Under the pieces are notes generated by a model that was given only the letters and a program-made list of their open reading frames with translations, ran no database searches and was not told the DNA's origin. Below are positions 8,792 through 20,190 of a DNA stretch of 64,000 nt, piece by piece. A program made the position numbers and the translations under genes. Every line of letters begins with the position of its first letter. The stretch's first letter is position 1. Source of the stretch: Gautieria morchelliformis. Lineage: Eukaryota > Basidiomycota > Agaricomycetes > Gomphales > Gomphaceae. The stretch lies in NCBI GenBank assembly GCA_015179125.1, contig WHVA01000419.1:1-64000 (forward strand), given 5' to 3'.

Positions 8792-10246
8792 TTAGGTGCT
8801 TTGATTTGAAGTTACCTTGTGTACAATACTTAGCCTGTCAACGATCCTGAAGAGTGCGCCGCCCAATCGTTTCCCATTGTGCGTGTTATTCAGTTGTGTA
8901 AAGCCGAACAGGGCACTCTGGACCTCCCAGGAACCAGGTGTCGACTCCTGTATCCAATGGCCGGTGACCGCAAAGTATGCATCGGCATTGGGGGGAGGCC
9001 TGCCATGCATCACAGGTGAGACTGATAAGTCCCTTCACTGTCCCCCCCTGCCATAGTATATGAATGAGATATAAAGTGATGGAGGTGGTGGAAAACTCAT
9101 GTTAAGTCTCTTTTTGAGATTCATCAGCTGCGTCCTGAATTTACTCATGATCTCATCACATGTTCCATTGCATGTAGGAAGGATGACACCTTTCATTGCC
9201 TGTGCCCCAATATCAATCATTTTCTTGAATGATGGATGGGTTAGGGCCTGAATCGGCTGTATGCACCCAGGTGAGAGACCACAGCTTATCTTTCACACAA
9301 TGTGACTCACCTGGTCCATGATAATCAGCCATCCTATTGCTGCATCACAGAATACCGTACTGGTAAATGGAACTACATGCTCTTTTTTAGGAATTTCCTT
9401 CAAGTGTTCATTGAGCGTTCCTTGCTGAAATCTTGCCACAGCGTCTTCCTGCACTTGCTTAGCCTTCAATACCTTGGGGAGCTTTGATTCAAAGTTGTGA
9501 GTATATGCCCACGTGTCATATTTAGCCTGTATGATCTACTCAATCAGCCGTCCAAGACCGAACCTGACCTTATGGTTGTCTAGCAACTCAATATGTCGAC
9601 GTAGGGTCATTGTGTCACTGACGAGTCTTAATCTGGACAAATGACAGCATGTGATTTCACAACCCAGATATCAATCCGACGCACTTACCCACAGATTTTA
9701 CAAGCACAACATTTCCGAACTTTTCCATCCTTGCCAGTCAGAGCCGCTAGTTCTTCAAAAAATTCGCTTAGGTCACGATTTGCATCCTTTGGAATCGTCT
9801 TCGTCGATGGTGCAGCAGAGAGATCGACGATATTGATGTCAGCGAGCAAATTGTCGGCATCAATGTCAATGGGATCTACAGCTGACTTGTGGTGCTTCAT
9901 AGCTGGGCAACAATGCAAGGTAAGCCTACTAAACCATCTGAACCGAGAAAATTCCGCTTACTATGCCTTTGTTTCTTCTTATGCTGGGTTTGGTTCCACC
10001 AGTTGAATCACTGGAATTTTCTCTCTCGTCCGCTGCAAGTTCTGAGTCGGTGAGTTCAAGAATGTTGAGCGTCTTCCTCTTATTCACACGGGAAGAGCTG
10101 TTGTCTTCAGTTGTTTCACCAGTTGTTTGAGCAGATCCCTCCTCTGCAGCCAGTTCACCAATGCTCTCTGGCGATAGAGCAGAGGGCAGTCTGGCCACGG
10201 CGAGCCGTTTGGCAGCAGCATGTGAAGCAAGTGCCAGAATGGACAC
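8792..10246 (-). pseudogene. hAT-family transposase relic
   Basis: Read on the minus strand from 10246: an acidic, Ser-rich N-terminal stretch; a block with KDANRDLSEFFEELAALTG and a BED-type Cys pair (KCCACKICG); TLRRHIE after an intron; QEDAVARFQQGTLNEH; a target-like block with AAIGWLI; PIQALTHPSFKKMIDI after an intron with GTGAGT; then GLISLTCDAW and ADAYFAVTGHWIQESTPG and FTQLNNTHNGKRLG. These blocks follow the order of Agaricomycete hAT transposases, which cut and paste DNA. A frameshift in the G6 run near 8991-8996 separates the CDAWQAS and NADAYFAVTGHW portions. The catalytic C-terminus and hAT dimerisation domain are absent, so it is truncated. No terminal inverted repeats were found. 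Confidence 0.75.
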
Positions 10247-10424
10247 ATTTCTGGGGTCGGTGACCTTCTCTGTTGCAGTAATTCTGCGCTTCAGTCAACT
10301 GCTGTTGGTGATCCCCAACATACATCTTCAGGCAGGAGGGAAAATTGAGGGAAAGAACTCTGTTTAATGTATATACAGTTGCCGTCCAAATTGAGGCAAA
10401 GGTGTACCATATAAGTGCCGCAAA

Positions 10425-10517
10425 GCCCGGGCTTAAGCCCAGGGCCTGGGCTTCCGCAAATTAGAAGCCCAGCCCATTTGGTGGGCTCAAACAGGGCTTG
10501 GCTTGGGCTTGAGGTTC
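10425..10517. repeat. GGGCTT-rich simple sequence
   Basis: A short tract built from GGGCTT/AAGCCC variants with several inverted copies, able to fold into hairpins. It lies between the hAT relic and repeat R1. No function is evident. Confidence 0.5.
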
Positions 10518-10519
10518 TG

Positions 10520-11120
10520 GCTATGTACTCTTCTTGCGCTTCTTCCTCGTGATTGACAACATGCCGCCGTCCCTGTGATGCTTCTGTACTCGGAGTTTAG
10601 CGCTGGATGCTTCCATTGATTGTGTTTTCTGCTGCTTCCGTCGTTCTGTGCGCCGGTGATACCTCCGGTCCCCGCTTGCTGTACGGCACAACCCCTTTTG
10701 TGTGTGCATTCCGTGGAGGAGGAGTGTGGAGACGGTTATGTTCTATTATTTTCGCCATCTGCCATTCTTTTCGATTTTTAGTTTTAATTCTTGCTCTCCA
10801 CGCACACCAGATAGTCGCTGACACCTACTCACAGGGATGATAGGATGCCTTCCAAGCCGCGCTGCTCCGCATACTGGTGGAGTTTGGCCAAGAGCATGGC
10901 CGTGTTGCAAGGTGTGCCGCACCGGACTGCCTCGGCAGATAGTACGAGCAGTACTGGGATGGGTGCTATCGCTGCATCAGCCATGTAAGAGATAAGGAAG
11001 AGCCCTGCGCTGCTGTACCTTAAGCCGCAGCACAGATAGAGGAGAACGCATATGAGGACCTTGTGGATGGAGGGATGGGAATGGGGATGCAGCCGCCTCA
11101 AGGGTGGTGACCACCTCACT
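10520..11120 (-). repeat. Dispersed repeat R1, copy A
   Basis: This 0.6-kb unit recurs at 32770-33395 (+), 61530-62035 (+) and in part at 63765-63930 (+). On its sense strand it holds an open frame (start near 11119) with SAGLFLISYMADAAIAPIP and LLAKLHQYAEQRGLEG. It ends in CCCTGTGAGTAGG, a good splice-donor sequence conserved in copies A-C. A Lys/Arg-rich tail (RKKRKKS then stop) follows about 0.5 kb further in the copies. Protein-level similarity between copies suggests a once-coding unit, but I do not recognise the family. Confidence 0.65.
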
Positions 11121-11587
11121 CACAGACAAAAGGTGGGTCCCCTGTGCTTAAGTCCTCCTCTGGTCGAAGATAGAAATATACAGGAGAGGGCTCAAGACGA
11201 TGATCACAGTGAGAATAAGTTTTGCACAAGATGGACATATGATAATTGAACTGGGGAATATACATGTGAATGTAAACTATTTATATCGAATGCTCATATG
11301 ATATCAGCGAATAGGAAAGAGGCTGTCTGGAGTCAGGGTTGGATAGGGGTGCACAGTCATGATACAGAATAGATGAAACACAGATCCAATAGAATGGAAG
11401 AGGAGTGCGAACAGAAACAACAGGAAGGAAAGGGGATGAAGGTACTTATGTACGAAAACACGCCTGAGGACCTGCATATATGCTGCCTTGCATGGACTCT
11501 TCGTCTGCTGGGTTGGTCCCACGCGATCTACGGACAGGACATTCTGCGAATGCATTCCGGCCATACGAACACCTAAAGGGGTTGGAT

Positions 11588-11942
11588 TGGGAAGGTGATG
11601 GGACCAGTGATGAACCATCAAGCTGGGTAAAGGATGTCGATCATGTTTGATGGCGTACCTGCTGGCGAATGTGACGAAGGGTGAATGGAATGATCATAGA
11701 AGAGGCGTGGCCGAAGGGAAGGGCGAAGCCGCGTGAACATAGAGGAGGATCAGGAAAAGGGATAATAGGGGTAGCTGGGTACAAGAAATAAACGAGCCAC
11801 ATCATCCAATCATAGGGACACCCGACTGGGTCTGAGCCAGGAAGGTGATAGGACCCATGATGAACCATTGAGCTGGGGAAAGGACGTTGATCGAGTTTTG
11901 ATGGCGTGGCTACGTGTGAATGACGCGGGAAGCGAATAAATG
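11588..11942. repeat. Spaced direct repeat of about 100 bp
   Basis: The segments 11588-11690 and 11841-11942 share a diverged block: a GAAGGTGATGGGACC-like start, GATGAACCAT, AGCTGGG, GATCG.GTTTGATGGCGT and GTGAATG. The offset is about 253 bp. It may be a decayed tandem duplication. No coding potential is seen around it. Confidence 0.55.
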
Positions 11943-12049
11943 TTTGGCGAATTCGGCGAGGAGCTAACAGAGAGAATATAAAAGTGGAGTGATGAAGTTA
12001 CTGGGTATAAGAAATAGATGGGTCATGACAGTGAGCCACAGTGGCCGAG

Positions 12050-12420
12050 AACGCATCCTTATGGAGGATAATCATAATGGTTATGTAATACAGCATATAT
12101 GAGTATATAATATATACCATAAGAGTATTGATAACAACATATAGGAATATATAATAGTATTTATAAGGAGAATAATAGATGTTATTAGATGATTCTGTAT
12201 ATATTTAAACATCTCGAAGATATATATGCATATGAGAGAGTATTAGACTACAAGATAGAGTAACAGATACTTGGAGAGATACTTGTAACAGATATGAGTA
12301 GGAGTATTAGTATGACTAGTTATAATAAGAGAGTATTAGACTACCATATGGAGTAATAGTAGTTGTGTAGATATTTGTAATATATATGAATAGTTATAAT
12401 GATATAGTGTATATTAAAAG
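12050..12420. repeat. AT-rich low-complexity tract
   Basis: Strongly AT-rich sequence with imperfect internal copies of GAGAGTATTAGACTAC and TATATATG-like words. It has no open frames and may be a decayed tandem repeat. Confidence 0.6.
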
Positions 12421-12661
12421 TGGGTAGAAAAAATAAGAAGAGGCGTAAAAATCAAAAGAGGCGTTCTCGTCGGCGGAGCGGCCGCTTGGGGAGGGACAAA
12501 ATAAAATTTATTTATAGCCCAACAATAAGATTGGCATATACTTTCGTCCTCTTCTTTTCTATAATATGAGAATAAAATGGGTGAAGCTACAGGTAATAAA
12601 AAGTTGTGAGCATCCACCTATGGACAGGAACGAGTTCCGATTGGGGCAGGTTTGATTTGGC

Positions 12662-12700
12662 TGGGGGTTTGGGTTTGGGTTTGGGTTTGGGTTCGGGGAG
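12662..12700 (+). repeat. (TTTGGG)n short array
   Basis: Four to five tandem TTTGGG hexamers ending in TTCGGGG. The G runs could form a G-quadruplex. The array is too short and internal to be a telomere, and the usual fungal telomere unit is TTAGGG. It lies in a low-complexity Glu/Lys/Gly-rich frame at 12606-12869 that I do not regard as a gene. Confidence 0.7.
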
Positions 12701-13107
12701 TGTGGAAAGGGAAAGTGGAACAGAGGAAAAAGATAAAGGAAAAGAGAAAGAGACAGAGGAAAAAGTGGAAACAGGATCAGGTTCGGATTCGGATGATGGG
12801 GATGAGGAAGACGAGTGGAATGATGGGGGAAAGAATGTGGATGAGGATGCGACTCTGGAAGATAACTAAACTACTGTTTTCGGTTTTCTATCCTAATGTG
12901 AATCTTTTTTCTTGGTACTTTTTGTTTCAGAATCGGGATCAGGAATGGAAGTGAAATGAACAGACAGAGAGAAGGGAGGAGCTGAGAACTACAAGCGTAG
13001 CTATTAGGCAAAACGGCCAAGATAAAACATAGCAAAAGAGTGTTTTGTCTAACTAAGAAAGTGACCGTCAAATGAGTGAAAGGAAACGGGAGAGCCAAAG
13101 CTCGGGT

Positions 13108-13917
13108 TCAAGGAACCCATGGTACAGGCTTGGCAGGGTAGGCCAAGTGGAAGTCAGTCACAATCTCGGCTGTGTGGCTGAGCTCAGTCGCAAGGACCCA
13201 TGACATCTCTTCACCGGTACCTTCATAACCAGCCCAATGGACAAGGTACGGGAGGTTACATGGTCTATGGCGTCAGTCGATTTTGGAATCAAGAATCTTG
13301 GAAATCTCATACTCTGTCTTGCCGTCAATCTCAACTGGAGGAGGCGGGGACTGAACCCGATTCGGGATGGCGTTCAGAATAGCAGGTTCGAGCATAGAGA
13401 CATGGAAGACCGGGTGGACCACCTGAAGGCTATCCGGCAGGTGTATAAGGTAAGCTCGGGATCCAGCCTGGCCAATACTCTCAACGGGGCTGAGGTACGT
13501 TTCAGGCAGCTTCTTCAGGGGCTGGGTTGTTCGGCAGAACTGCGCGTTTACAAACACGAGGATCCTACTGTGAACTCGGGAGCGGGAGCGCGTTGCGCGT
13601 CGGCTGAGACCTGGTACCAAGATTGAGTGGATTTGATTTGCTCTTTCAGGGCAGTGTGAAGCTGGTCAAGGTCAACTGTGAAGTCTCAGGCTCGGGAGGA
13701 TGTGAGGTCCCATTCAGGGTGAACCGTGAGGTTCAGGTTGTATCCCTTGTTGGCAAAGAAGGGTGATATGCCGGTAATTGCACTGGGAGCATTGTTGTAT
13801 GCAAACTCGGCAAGTGGTAACAACTTGGACCAATTGTCCTGCTGATAATTGCAATACACACGAAGGTACTGTTCCAGAGTTTGGTTGACAGTGCAAATAT
13901 TTTCTTGGCACTTGCAT
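13108..13917 (-). pseudogene. Ty3/gypsy integrase C-terminus and chromodomain fragment
   Basis: Minus-strand translation gives, in order, [46 protein letters not shown] (end of the integrase core), a GPF/Y-type region (KLPETYLSPVESIGQAGSRAYL, HPVFHVSMLEP), and a chromodomain (EYEISKILDSKID, YLVHWAGYEG, SWVLATEL, FHLAYPAKP) before a stop near 13108. The lineage is the same as Gypsy-6. RT and the integrase catalytic residues are missing, and the fragment starts abruptly at about 13917. There are several frame breaks, so it is a dead tail of an element. Confidence 0.85.
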
Positions 13918-14899
13918 TTCTTTTGGTAAATGGTTCAGTGGCCATATTTGCTGTTTTTTTTCTATAACTCAATGTGGCATTTTAATTGTTGGTACATGAA
14001 ATTCACGATACACATATACTATTTTGGATGCACGAACGAGGCTTTAGCGTGCCAACCTGAACCGACCCGGTTCGGGGGACCCCCCGAGCGTAGCGAGGGA
14101 GGGGAGGGTCGGTGAATGGTTGGTCCTCTTCATGCGCCCGGGAGAAACAGTAAAATTTACGCTCAACAATTTTTTAATCTCTTAATTGGTATTTTTCTAA
14201 TTACTCATGTACACGAAGCCTTGTGGGTGATGAGGGGTGCGCCGGAGTTTGAAGCGTCGGAGTGGGGATTTAAGGTCACCCCTACGCAATGAGAGCCCAT
14301 GACTCGGATCAGGCACCAGACTCTGCAACGGAGCCTGATTTATTTATGTACTAGGACGACACAGCATGCTGTAATTGGAACCGTCGTGCGATCATGCGCA
14401 GTGCGCACTGGCAGTGATGATGCACGAGGACTGGCATTCGTGATGCGTCTGGAATATTAGGCGAAAATTACATAAGATGACTCTGCGAGCGCACGTGTCA
14501 CTCACAGTAGCGCCATAGAGGTACCTTTTGTGGTCCGGCGACAGAAAACGATCCGCAAGTTGCAGCATATGGATATATTATCCCAAGGATCCTGGAGCTT
14601 TGATGGGAAGTGTCAGGCAAGTTGACTTAAGCTACTAGGCCCTGGGGCAACGTGTTGGGGGAGGGAGGGTGGCGACCACAATCCTAACGTCAACGGAATG
14701 GAAGGTGTCACAACGCTGTTGTCACATTTTTTTGCTGGATGTGATAGGCGTAATTAATTGGCCTATGACCATTCGCAGTGGAAAACCAATTGCTGGCTCA
14801 CTCCACAGGATGCCAGCTGCGCCGTTAGCAAAAGCTCTCATGGCACAGTACACCATTAAGACATAAGCAGTCTAACCGTTGGTCCGTATCCACAAAGTG
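13918..14899. other. No supported gene; contains a GC-rich hairpin
   Basis: No coding feature is recognised. At about 14063-14113 the sequence CCGACCC is paired with a downstream GGGTCGG around a GC-rich core containing CCCCCCGAGCGTAGCGAGGG, giving a potential long hairpin. The rest is ordinary-looking intergenic DNA. Confidence 0.4.
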
Positions 14900-15075
14900 T
14901 GACCTCAGATAGCTCGGATGTTCTCGCTGAAGTGCGAGTGAATGTCCTCGGAGAGGGAACAGATAATGTCCTGTGGTTTAAGAGGAGATCCTCACTCTGT
15001 TCTCTTTGGATCTCCTCTACCTCAGGTGCCGCTCTAGGGAGTAGAGCACCTGTTAGAGTCGCCCTTACAGTAGAA
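14900..15075 (-). pseudogene. Copia pol fragment homologous to the cut end of Copia-2
   Basis: Minus-strand translation reads VRATLTGALLPRAAPEVEEI followed by QREQSEDLLLNH. The first part is nearly identical in DNA to the 3' end of the Copia-2 coding relic at 20265-20338. The fragment lacks any catalytic domain. Together with 20191-20338 it forms a pair of direct repeats that frame the GC-rich block. Confidence 0.6.
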
Positions 15076-15640
15076 CAGAGTCACCCCCTGAAGACCGACG
15101 GTTCGGACTGGGCGTACCGAACGCGATGGGTTTCCACGTTGCGTACGTCGCTTCCGTGACGTCCCTCTTCCTCCTTGAAGACAGACAGCCTGGCTGGAGA
15201 TTGCGCAGACCGAACGTGGAAGGATCCCACGTTGCGTTAGCAGCTGCCACCGGTGTCTCTCTTCGAGGCCTTTTCCTCGTGTTCCCACGAGAGAGTGTAC
15301 CGTTCTGGACGGCACTATAAACCGCTGCGCAATGCCAGCAGGGTGCACTGCCCTCTGAAGGCCAAGGCAACACCATAAACCACCAACCCCCTATATCTTT
15401 ATTCCGAGCTATCTACATCCGAACACCTTGGTGTTGACTACGTACTGTACATTCCCACCCACGACACCACACTTCTACCCGCTCTTCACACACCTTGAAA
15501 CCACATCCTCGCACCCGACCACCCTCGTGTCCCCTATATCCGACCTCCATCCACAGCGCGATCCCTCTCTCCGCTTCTCGTCTTCATTCTTTGTATTATA
15601 CTCTGTCGAGGAAGGAAACAGCGAAGCAGGCTAGATGAGG
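15076..15640. other. Left flank of GC-rich block, unassigned
   Basis: No family is recognised. The pyrimidine-rich stretch at 15380-15610, ending with TTTGTATTATACTCTGTCG, resembles an LTR U3-R-U5 run in composition, but no matching second LTR was identified. Confidence 0.3.
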
Positions 15641-18600
15641 AGCGTCGTATGAGTTGTCAAACGTGACCACGGCATGGCGACTGAGGCATTGTGCTGCTAC
15701 CACAATCGGAGCCACACCGTCAGCCAGCGTGGTGCATGTGAGCCGTGGCATCGACGCGGACAACATAACGACAAGGAGGAACGAGATGATGACGCAGACC
15801 AGAGAGGCGCATGAACACCGACCGATGCGGTACAGGACAGATGCACACTCGTACACCTGCGTCTGGCCGCCCTGACGAGTCACCGGGATCTAGCGATGCT
15901 GCGCCCGTCATACTGGTTGGGCCACCATCCCTACGCATGGCCGGCCCCACTTGTGCGCCCCATGGCGCAACGACAGGTCGAGCCGAGCGTCATGTGCGCG
16001 CTGTAAGGCCGCGCAGTATGGCTGAGCAGCGAAGTCCCACCTCTTCGCAAGGGTGGCGTATTCACCAACATCCCGCCAGAGATGCACGGGCCTGGATGAA
16101 CGCACCCCGGCCGTGCCTTGTCCCTGCACAGCAAGCCAGACACCTTGTCAAGGCCGCCTCCACCTCGACTACAACGGGCCGTAAGAGCTGCCGCAGACCT
16201 GTGTAGATGTGCGTCTCTCCATGCTCGTCACACCGGCTGCGCACTCCTACCACAGCGCTCTCGGCATCGGACCACACAGGTAATATGCCGCACCGCGCAC
16301 CCGCTGGTCGACACTGCGACCACCGTCCGTGCGGCAGCCCCCATGTGCCCTCCCCACAGTCACGGCCCATCCACGTGCACGCACGCCGTCACCGGCCTCA
16401 GCTGTGCCCCTCCCGCTCCGCCTGATCAACGATCCCGCCGTCAGCGAGCGCATGACGCACGACGCTCCATCCAGTGCCGACATCTCGATGGACCCACAGG
16501 GCACCGCGAGCGCCCCGCCACGCGTCCATCGTGCTGCACCGCGACGACCCGCCCCATCTCAAGATCCTACGAGGCCTGGTGCCCTACAGCGCCAGCAACA
16601 GCAGCTTGGAACACTGCTGCCGCATTACCACCCATGCCGCACCCATCACAACGCCATGGATGTGCATGAGGTCTGCACCAACAAACACGCCACCGCACGC
16701 CCTTCGCAGCCACACGGCAGCAGGACGCAGCGCCATGCCCGGGATGCAGGCATACCCGTCAGCGCAGCCGTGGAAATGCTGAGGTTGCAGATAGAGCGCG
16801 TGCCCGAGCAGAAGCGGCCACCACTTGCAAAATGCGCAGCGGCGTTCTCGCACCTTGTGGGCCAACACACACCTACACACAACGCGGTGCTGCCCGGCCC
16901 TGTACCAACGTCCGCGCTGCTGTGCTTGCACGTACTCGCCTCCACCAGGACACCCTACGGGCCCTGGGCCTTACAGCGGCAGCAGCGGCCAGAGACCCAG
17001 CCACCGCGCCGCACGCGTCACGACGTCGACGAACGCGCGCGAGGCCCCGTACCGACGGACATGCCGCCGTGCGCCGGCGCGCCACCCGCTCACGCACGCA
17101 CAAACGTACACGTATGTCCATCAGCGTAGCGGTGGGAACGCCGAGGTTGCAAAGGAGCCCACCCTCACGCAGAGGTGGCCGCCGCTCGCGAAACACGCAG
17201 CGGCACTCCCGCACCTGGTGGGCCAACATCGCCCGACCGCGCGACTTCACTCCACGTGCGGCTCACGCATACAGGGGCGTGCACAGACACACAGCGCGAG
17301 GCCGCGCTGCCACCCAGACGATGTCGCCACGAGAGACCCGCATGGCACGCAGGCCAGGCAGCTCGCCGATCGCCACGCGACGCACCCGGGCCTTGTCGAG
17401 GGTGACCGCGTGCCGCCAGGCTCCTGCCATGTCACGACAAACGTGCGCCACGCGTGCCAGTGTGTATGGTGCCACGCAACCCCCGTCTCTTCGCCCACCA
17501 CGCTGCAGCGCGACACCCCGCCCCATGTCGGATTTGCGCAGCTGGTGCTGACGCATGCGGCATTTCATCCAACGAGCGAAGCGCAGGTCTATCCACCTGG
17601 CACGTACCCTGTCATCCCGCCACTCCGCTCCTTTCAACCTCCTGTGTGCCTTAGGACGTACGAGGTGAGAACGCACCCGGTGCCGACACCCCTGCAGCCG
17701 CCCTACCGCTCATGCCGCATGCATCACGATGTCGCAAACATGCACGAGCACACCGACAGATGCACTAGCATGCGCTGGCGCACCCACTCACGCGCGATGA
17801 GTGTTGTATGTAGCCGTCGCAGTCATGACCCCCATGCGTGGTCACTTGGTCTCCGTCCTCTCGGTTCCCGTCTCCAGATGGTCTCTGTCCCTGGCGTATT
17901 CCACTGGACGCTGAGAGCCGTGGCGTCAGTCCACACGGAGCAAAGGGAAGGACCGCCCCACCTGTCACGCATGCATCCGCGTCATGCTTGTCCAGCTCCC
18001 AGCACCCTCGTCACTGCATGCGAGGAGGATTTTGGGAGGAGGCCCAGTCACATCGGGACGCTGTGGGCTAGGAGAGGGGTGAGAGACAGGCAGCACTGCC
18101 TTAGAGTGTGCCTCCATGGCTGTTGGTGTATGCGTAGGGAGCTCTGGATGTGCCACAAGCAGCATGACGGCAACACCCTCGACATTGTGTGTGGCATCAT
18201 ACGATGCACGCTCACTGTCGGGAGGGCCAGGCGCATTGCCCTAACACCAGTGCATAGAGGTGCGGCGCATGCATGACCCGCAGGCCCTCAGAGGCTACAG
18301 GCTCTGGTGCCCTTATGACTCCACCACCAGCAGCCTGGGACCCTGCCGTTGCGCTACGGCCCACGCCACATGTGTTACTATGTCATGAACGCGCGACGAG
18401 GACCCGTGCCAACAGACGCGCCGCCGTGTACCGGCGTGCCCGCACCCACTCGCCGATGCATGCACGTGCACGGGTGGACATACCGAGCGGCAACCTCACA
18501 GCCATGCAGCAGCAGGTCGCAGCCCCGGCACGCCTCCTGCATTTGCGCCGTGTCCCCGGCGGTGTGTGTCCGTCACTGCCACTTCCAACCCTCGCCTGGC

Positions 18601-19984
18601 TCCTCATGCCCCAGTCACGCATTGTCTCGCCTCTCCTGCTCCTAGGCAATGCCATGTGACACCGAAGGCAGCAACCACGCCACGCAGCCGGCGCGCCTTC
18701 CGGAGGGCGGCAGGCCAACTGCGTGCGCGTGCATTGCGCCTCGGACGACGCGTCAGACAACGCGGTAGGCAACGCTACGCAGTCATCGCGAGAGGCCACA
18801 ACAACACCAAGTGCGACTGTGGAGACGGTGACGCAGCGAAGCACGACGAGGACCCCTCAAGACACGACCCAGATTGGGGTCCACGCAGACACATGCACCA
18901 GTCACTGTGCGGTCTCATGCAAGCGCTGGCGGGTCCACCAGAGCGCGCTCCACGCAAGGAGCATGCGTTCATCGCGCCCAACTCATGGATGAAAGGGTCG
19001 CGGATGCCAGTGAGGGCATTGACAGCGGTGCCAGTTCAGACCTTACGGCAACCACGCCCTGCGCAACGCCCAGCACAGCGCAGCCGTTAACACCCCGCAC
19101 ACATGTGCACAGCTCCACGCATGCACAAGCTCAGCAAGCACCTACATGCGCCTCATGTGTGCCTACTGCGAGCCTTGCGCAGGCTCGATACGCCTACACC
19201 ACATGCGCGAGTCCAGCCAATGGTGTAGTCGCTGGGGCACCATCCCTTCCTGCTGGCCCGTGAGTCACTACAATGCACCCCCCATGACAGTCTCTCACGT
19301 GGCCATGCACAATGCGAGTGTGCATCGATGGGAGGCTGTGCATTCCTGTGTGCGTACACAGAAGTGTACGTGACATCGACGTTGCACAGGCGCGTTCCTC
19401 ATGGGTTCGCTGCGCACCGCCACTCGCATGCATGGGGCTGCACGACACATGCATCAGCATGCCTGCGCTAGCCTGCCCCGTCGCTCACTGGCGGCATTGC
19501 CCTACTCGGCAGGGTAGACCCCCACGCGTGTGCATGGCAAGGCCTCATGACCATACAGATCCGCGCCGGTGCACTGCACACCCTGCTTGCGCCGCGAGGG
19601 GCGCATCCATGCTCCCCTGTGCGTGCCATTGCGTCCTTCCAGTGCATCCGGCAGAAGTCGCATCCCCCCAACCATTGTGGCTGCGACCGCCCCGCTATTG
19701 CACCACGTACCCCGTCTGCAGCCACAGCCCACGCATGCCTCATCGTGCTGCATTGCTGTTGAGGCCCCAGCCATGCATGACTTCCGCGCCAGTTGCCCAA
19801 CTCCATGGACATGCTGCTGGTGCCGTTCATGCATGCTCACACACATGTGGCACTCCTGCACACCGTCCCACCATGTGCTCGCTGTGGCTTTTCCGTTCGC
19901 AGTCCTCATGCCTCCTCCAACTCCTCACACTGTGTCATCCCATTTGGATTGGTGGTTGGGCCAAGCGCTGACTTGCCCTGGAAC
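15641..19984. mobile_element. GC-rich non-coding block, probable gypsy-derived LARD interior
   Basis: About 4.3 kb, distinctly GC-rich and CpG-rich compared with neighbours. Long open frames (for example 266 codons at 16329 and 483 codons at 16825) occur in overlapping frames on both strands. They have no motifs and are rich in His, Arg, Pro and Cys, as expected from composition alone. Its right end runs into a gypsy-type Pol terminus, polypurine tract and LTR start (19985-20190). I infer a large retrotransposon derivative in which coding DNA was replaced by this sequence. It could also be an unrelated spacer or satellite-like segment. Confidence 0.4.
16569..18500. repeat. Degenerate long repeat units inside the GC-rich block
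   Basis: Related blocks start at about 16569, 16954 and 18294 (CTACGAGGCCTGGTGCCCTA-like, then CAGCAGC and a GCCGCAC..TCAC..CG run), with a weaker one near 17680. A second shared block (GAGGTTGCA ... GGCC.CC.CT.GC.AAA ... GTGGGCCAACA) occurs at 16780-16868 and 17141-17229. The offset between the two best copies is 360-385 bp. The copies have diverged greatly, so this is an old tandem array. Confidence 0.5.
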
Positions 19985-20190
19985 CTTATGCGTCGGGACG
20001 TCGCATCCTAGAGGGGGGGTGATGTCAGGGGACCACCTGTTCTTCCTTTTATTGCCCTTCCTTGCATCTCTTCCTCACACCTCCTTCATTGCATCCTTCC
20101 TGTATTCATTCTTCTTTTGTGCATCACCATCAGTGGTGTGACTTGCTTATGTCATTGTGTAGCAGCTATATAGTTTGTCGCTGAGGTAAG
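19985..20190 (+). mobile_element. Gypsy 3' end: Pol terminus, polypurine tract and start of LTR
   Basis: The sequence ATGCGTCGGGACGTCGCATC, CTAGAGGGGGGG and TGATGTCAGGGGACCACC closely matches the equivalent junction of Gypsy-7 on the minus strand around 47060-47100. The G run is the polypurine tract and TGATGTC is the LTR start. About 170 bp of LTR-like DNA follow, including TGCTTATGTCATTGTG, which resembles the Gypsy-7 LTR. The LTR is cut where the Copia-2 fragment begins near 20190. Confidence 0.6.

Noticed and set aside
12662..12700. Internal telomere
   Set aside because: Only four to five TTTGGG units, not TTAGGG, with no subtelomeric context or orientation change.
12606..12869. Gly-then-Glu/Lys/Asp-rich 87-codon frame
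   Set aside because: It is generated by the TTTGGG array and purine-rich low-complexity DNA, with no conserved domain.
16825..18276. A 483-codon plus-strand open frame in the GC-rich block
   Set aside because: It has no motif, extreme His/Arg/Pro/Cys bias and equally long frames in other phases and on the other strand. This is expected in a GC-rich stretch with few AT-rich stop codons, so it is not called as a gene.
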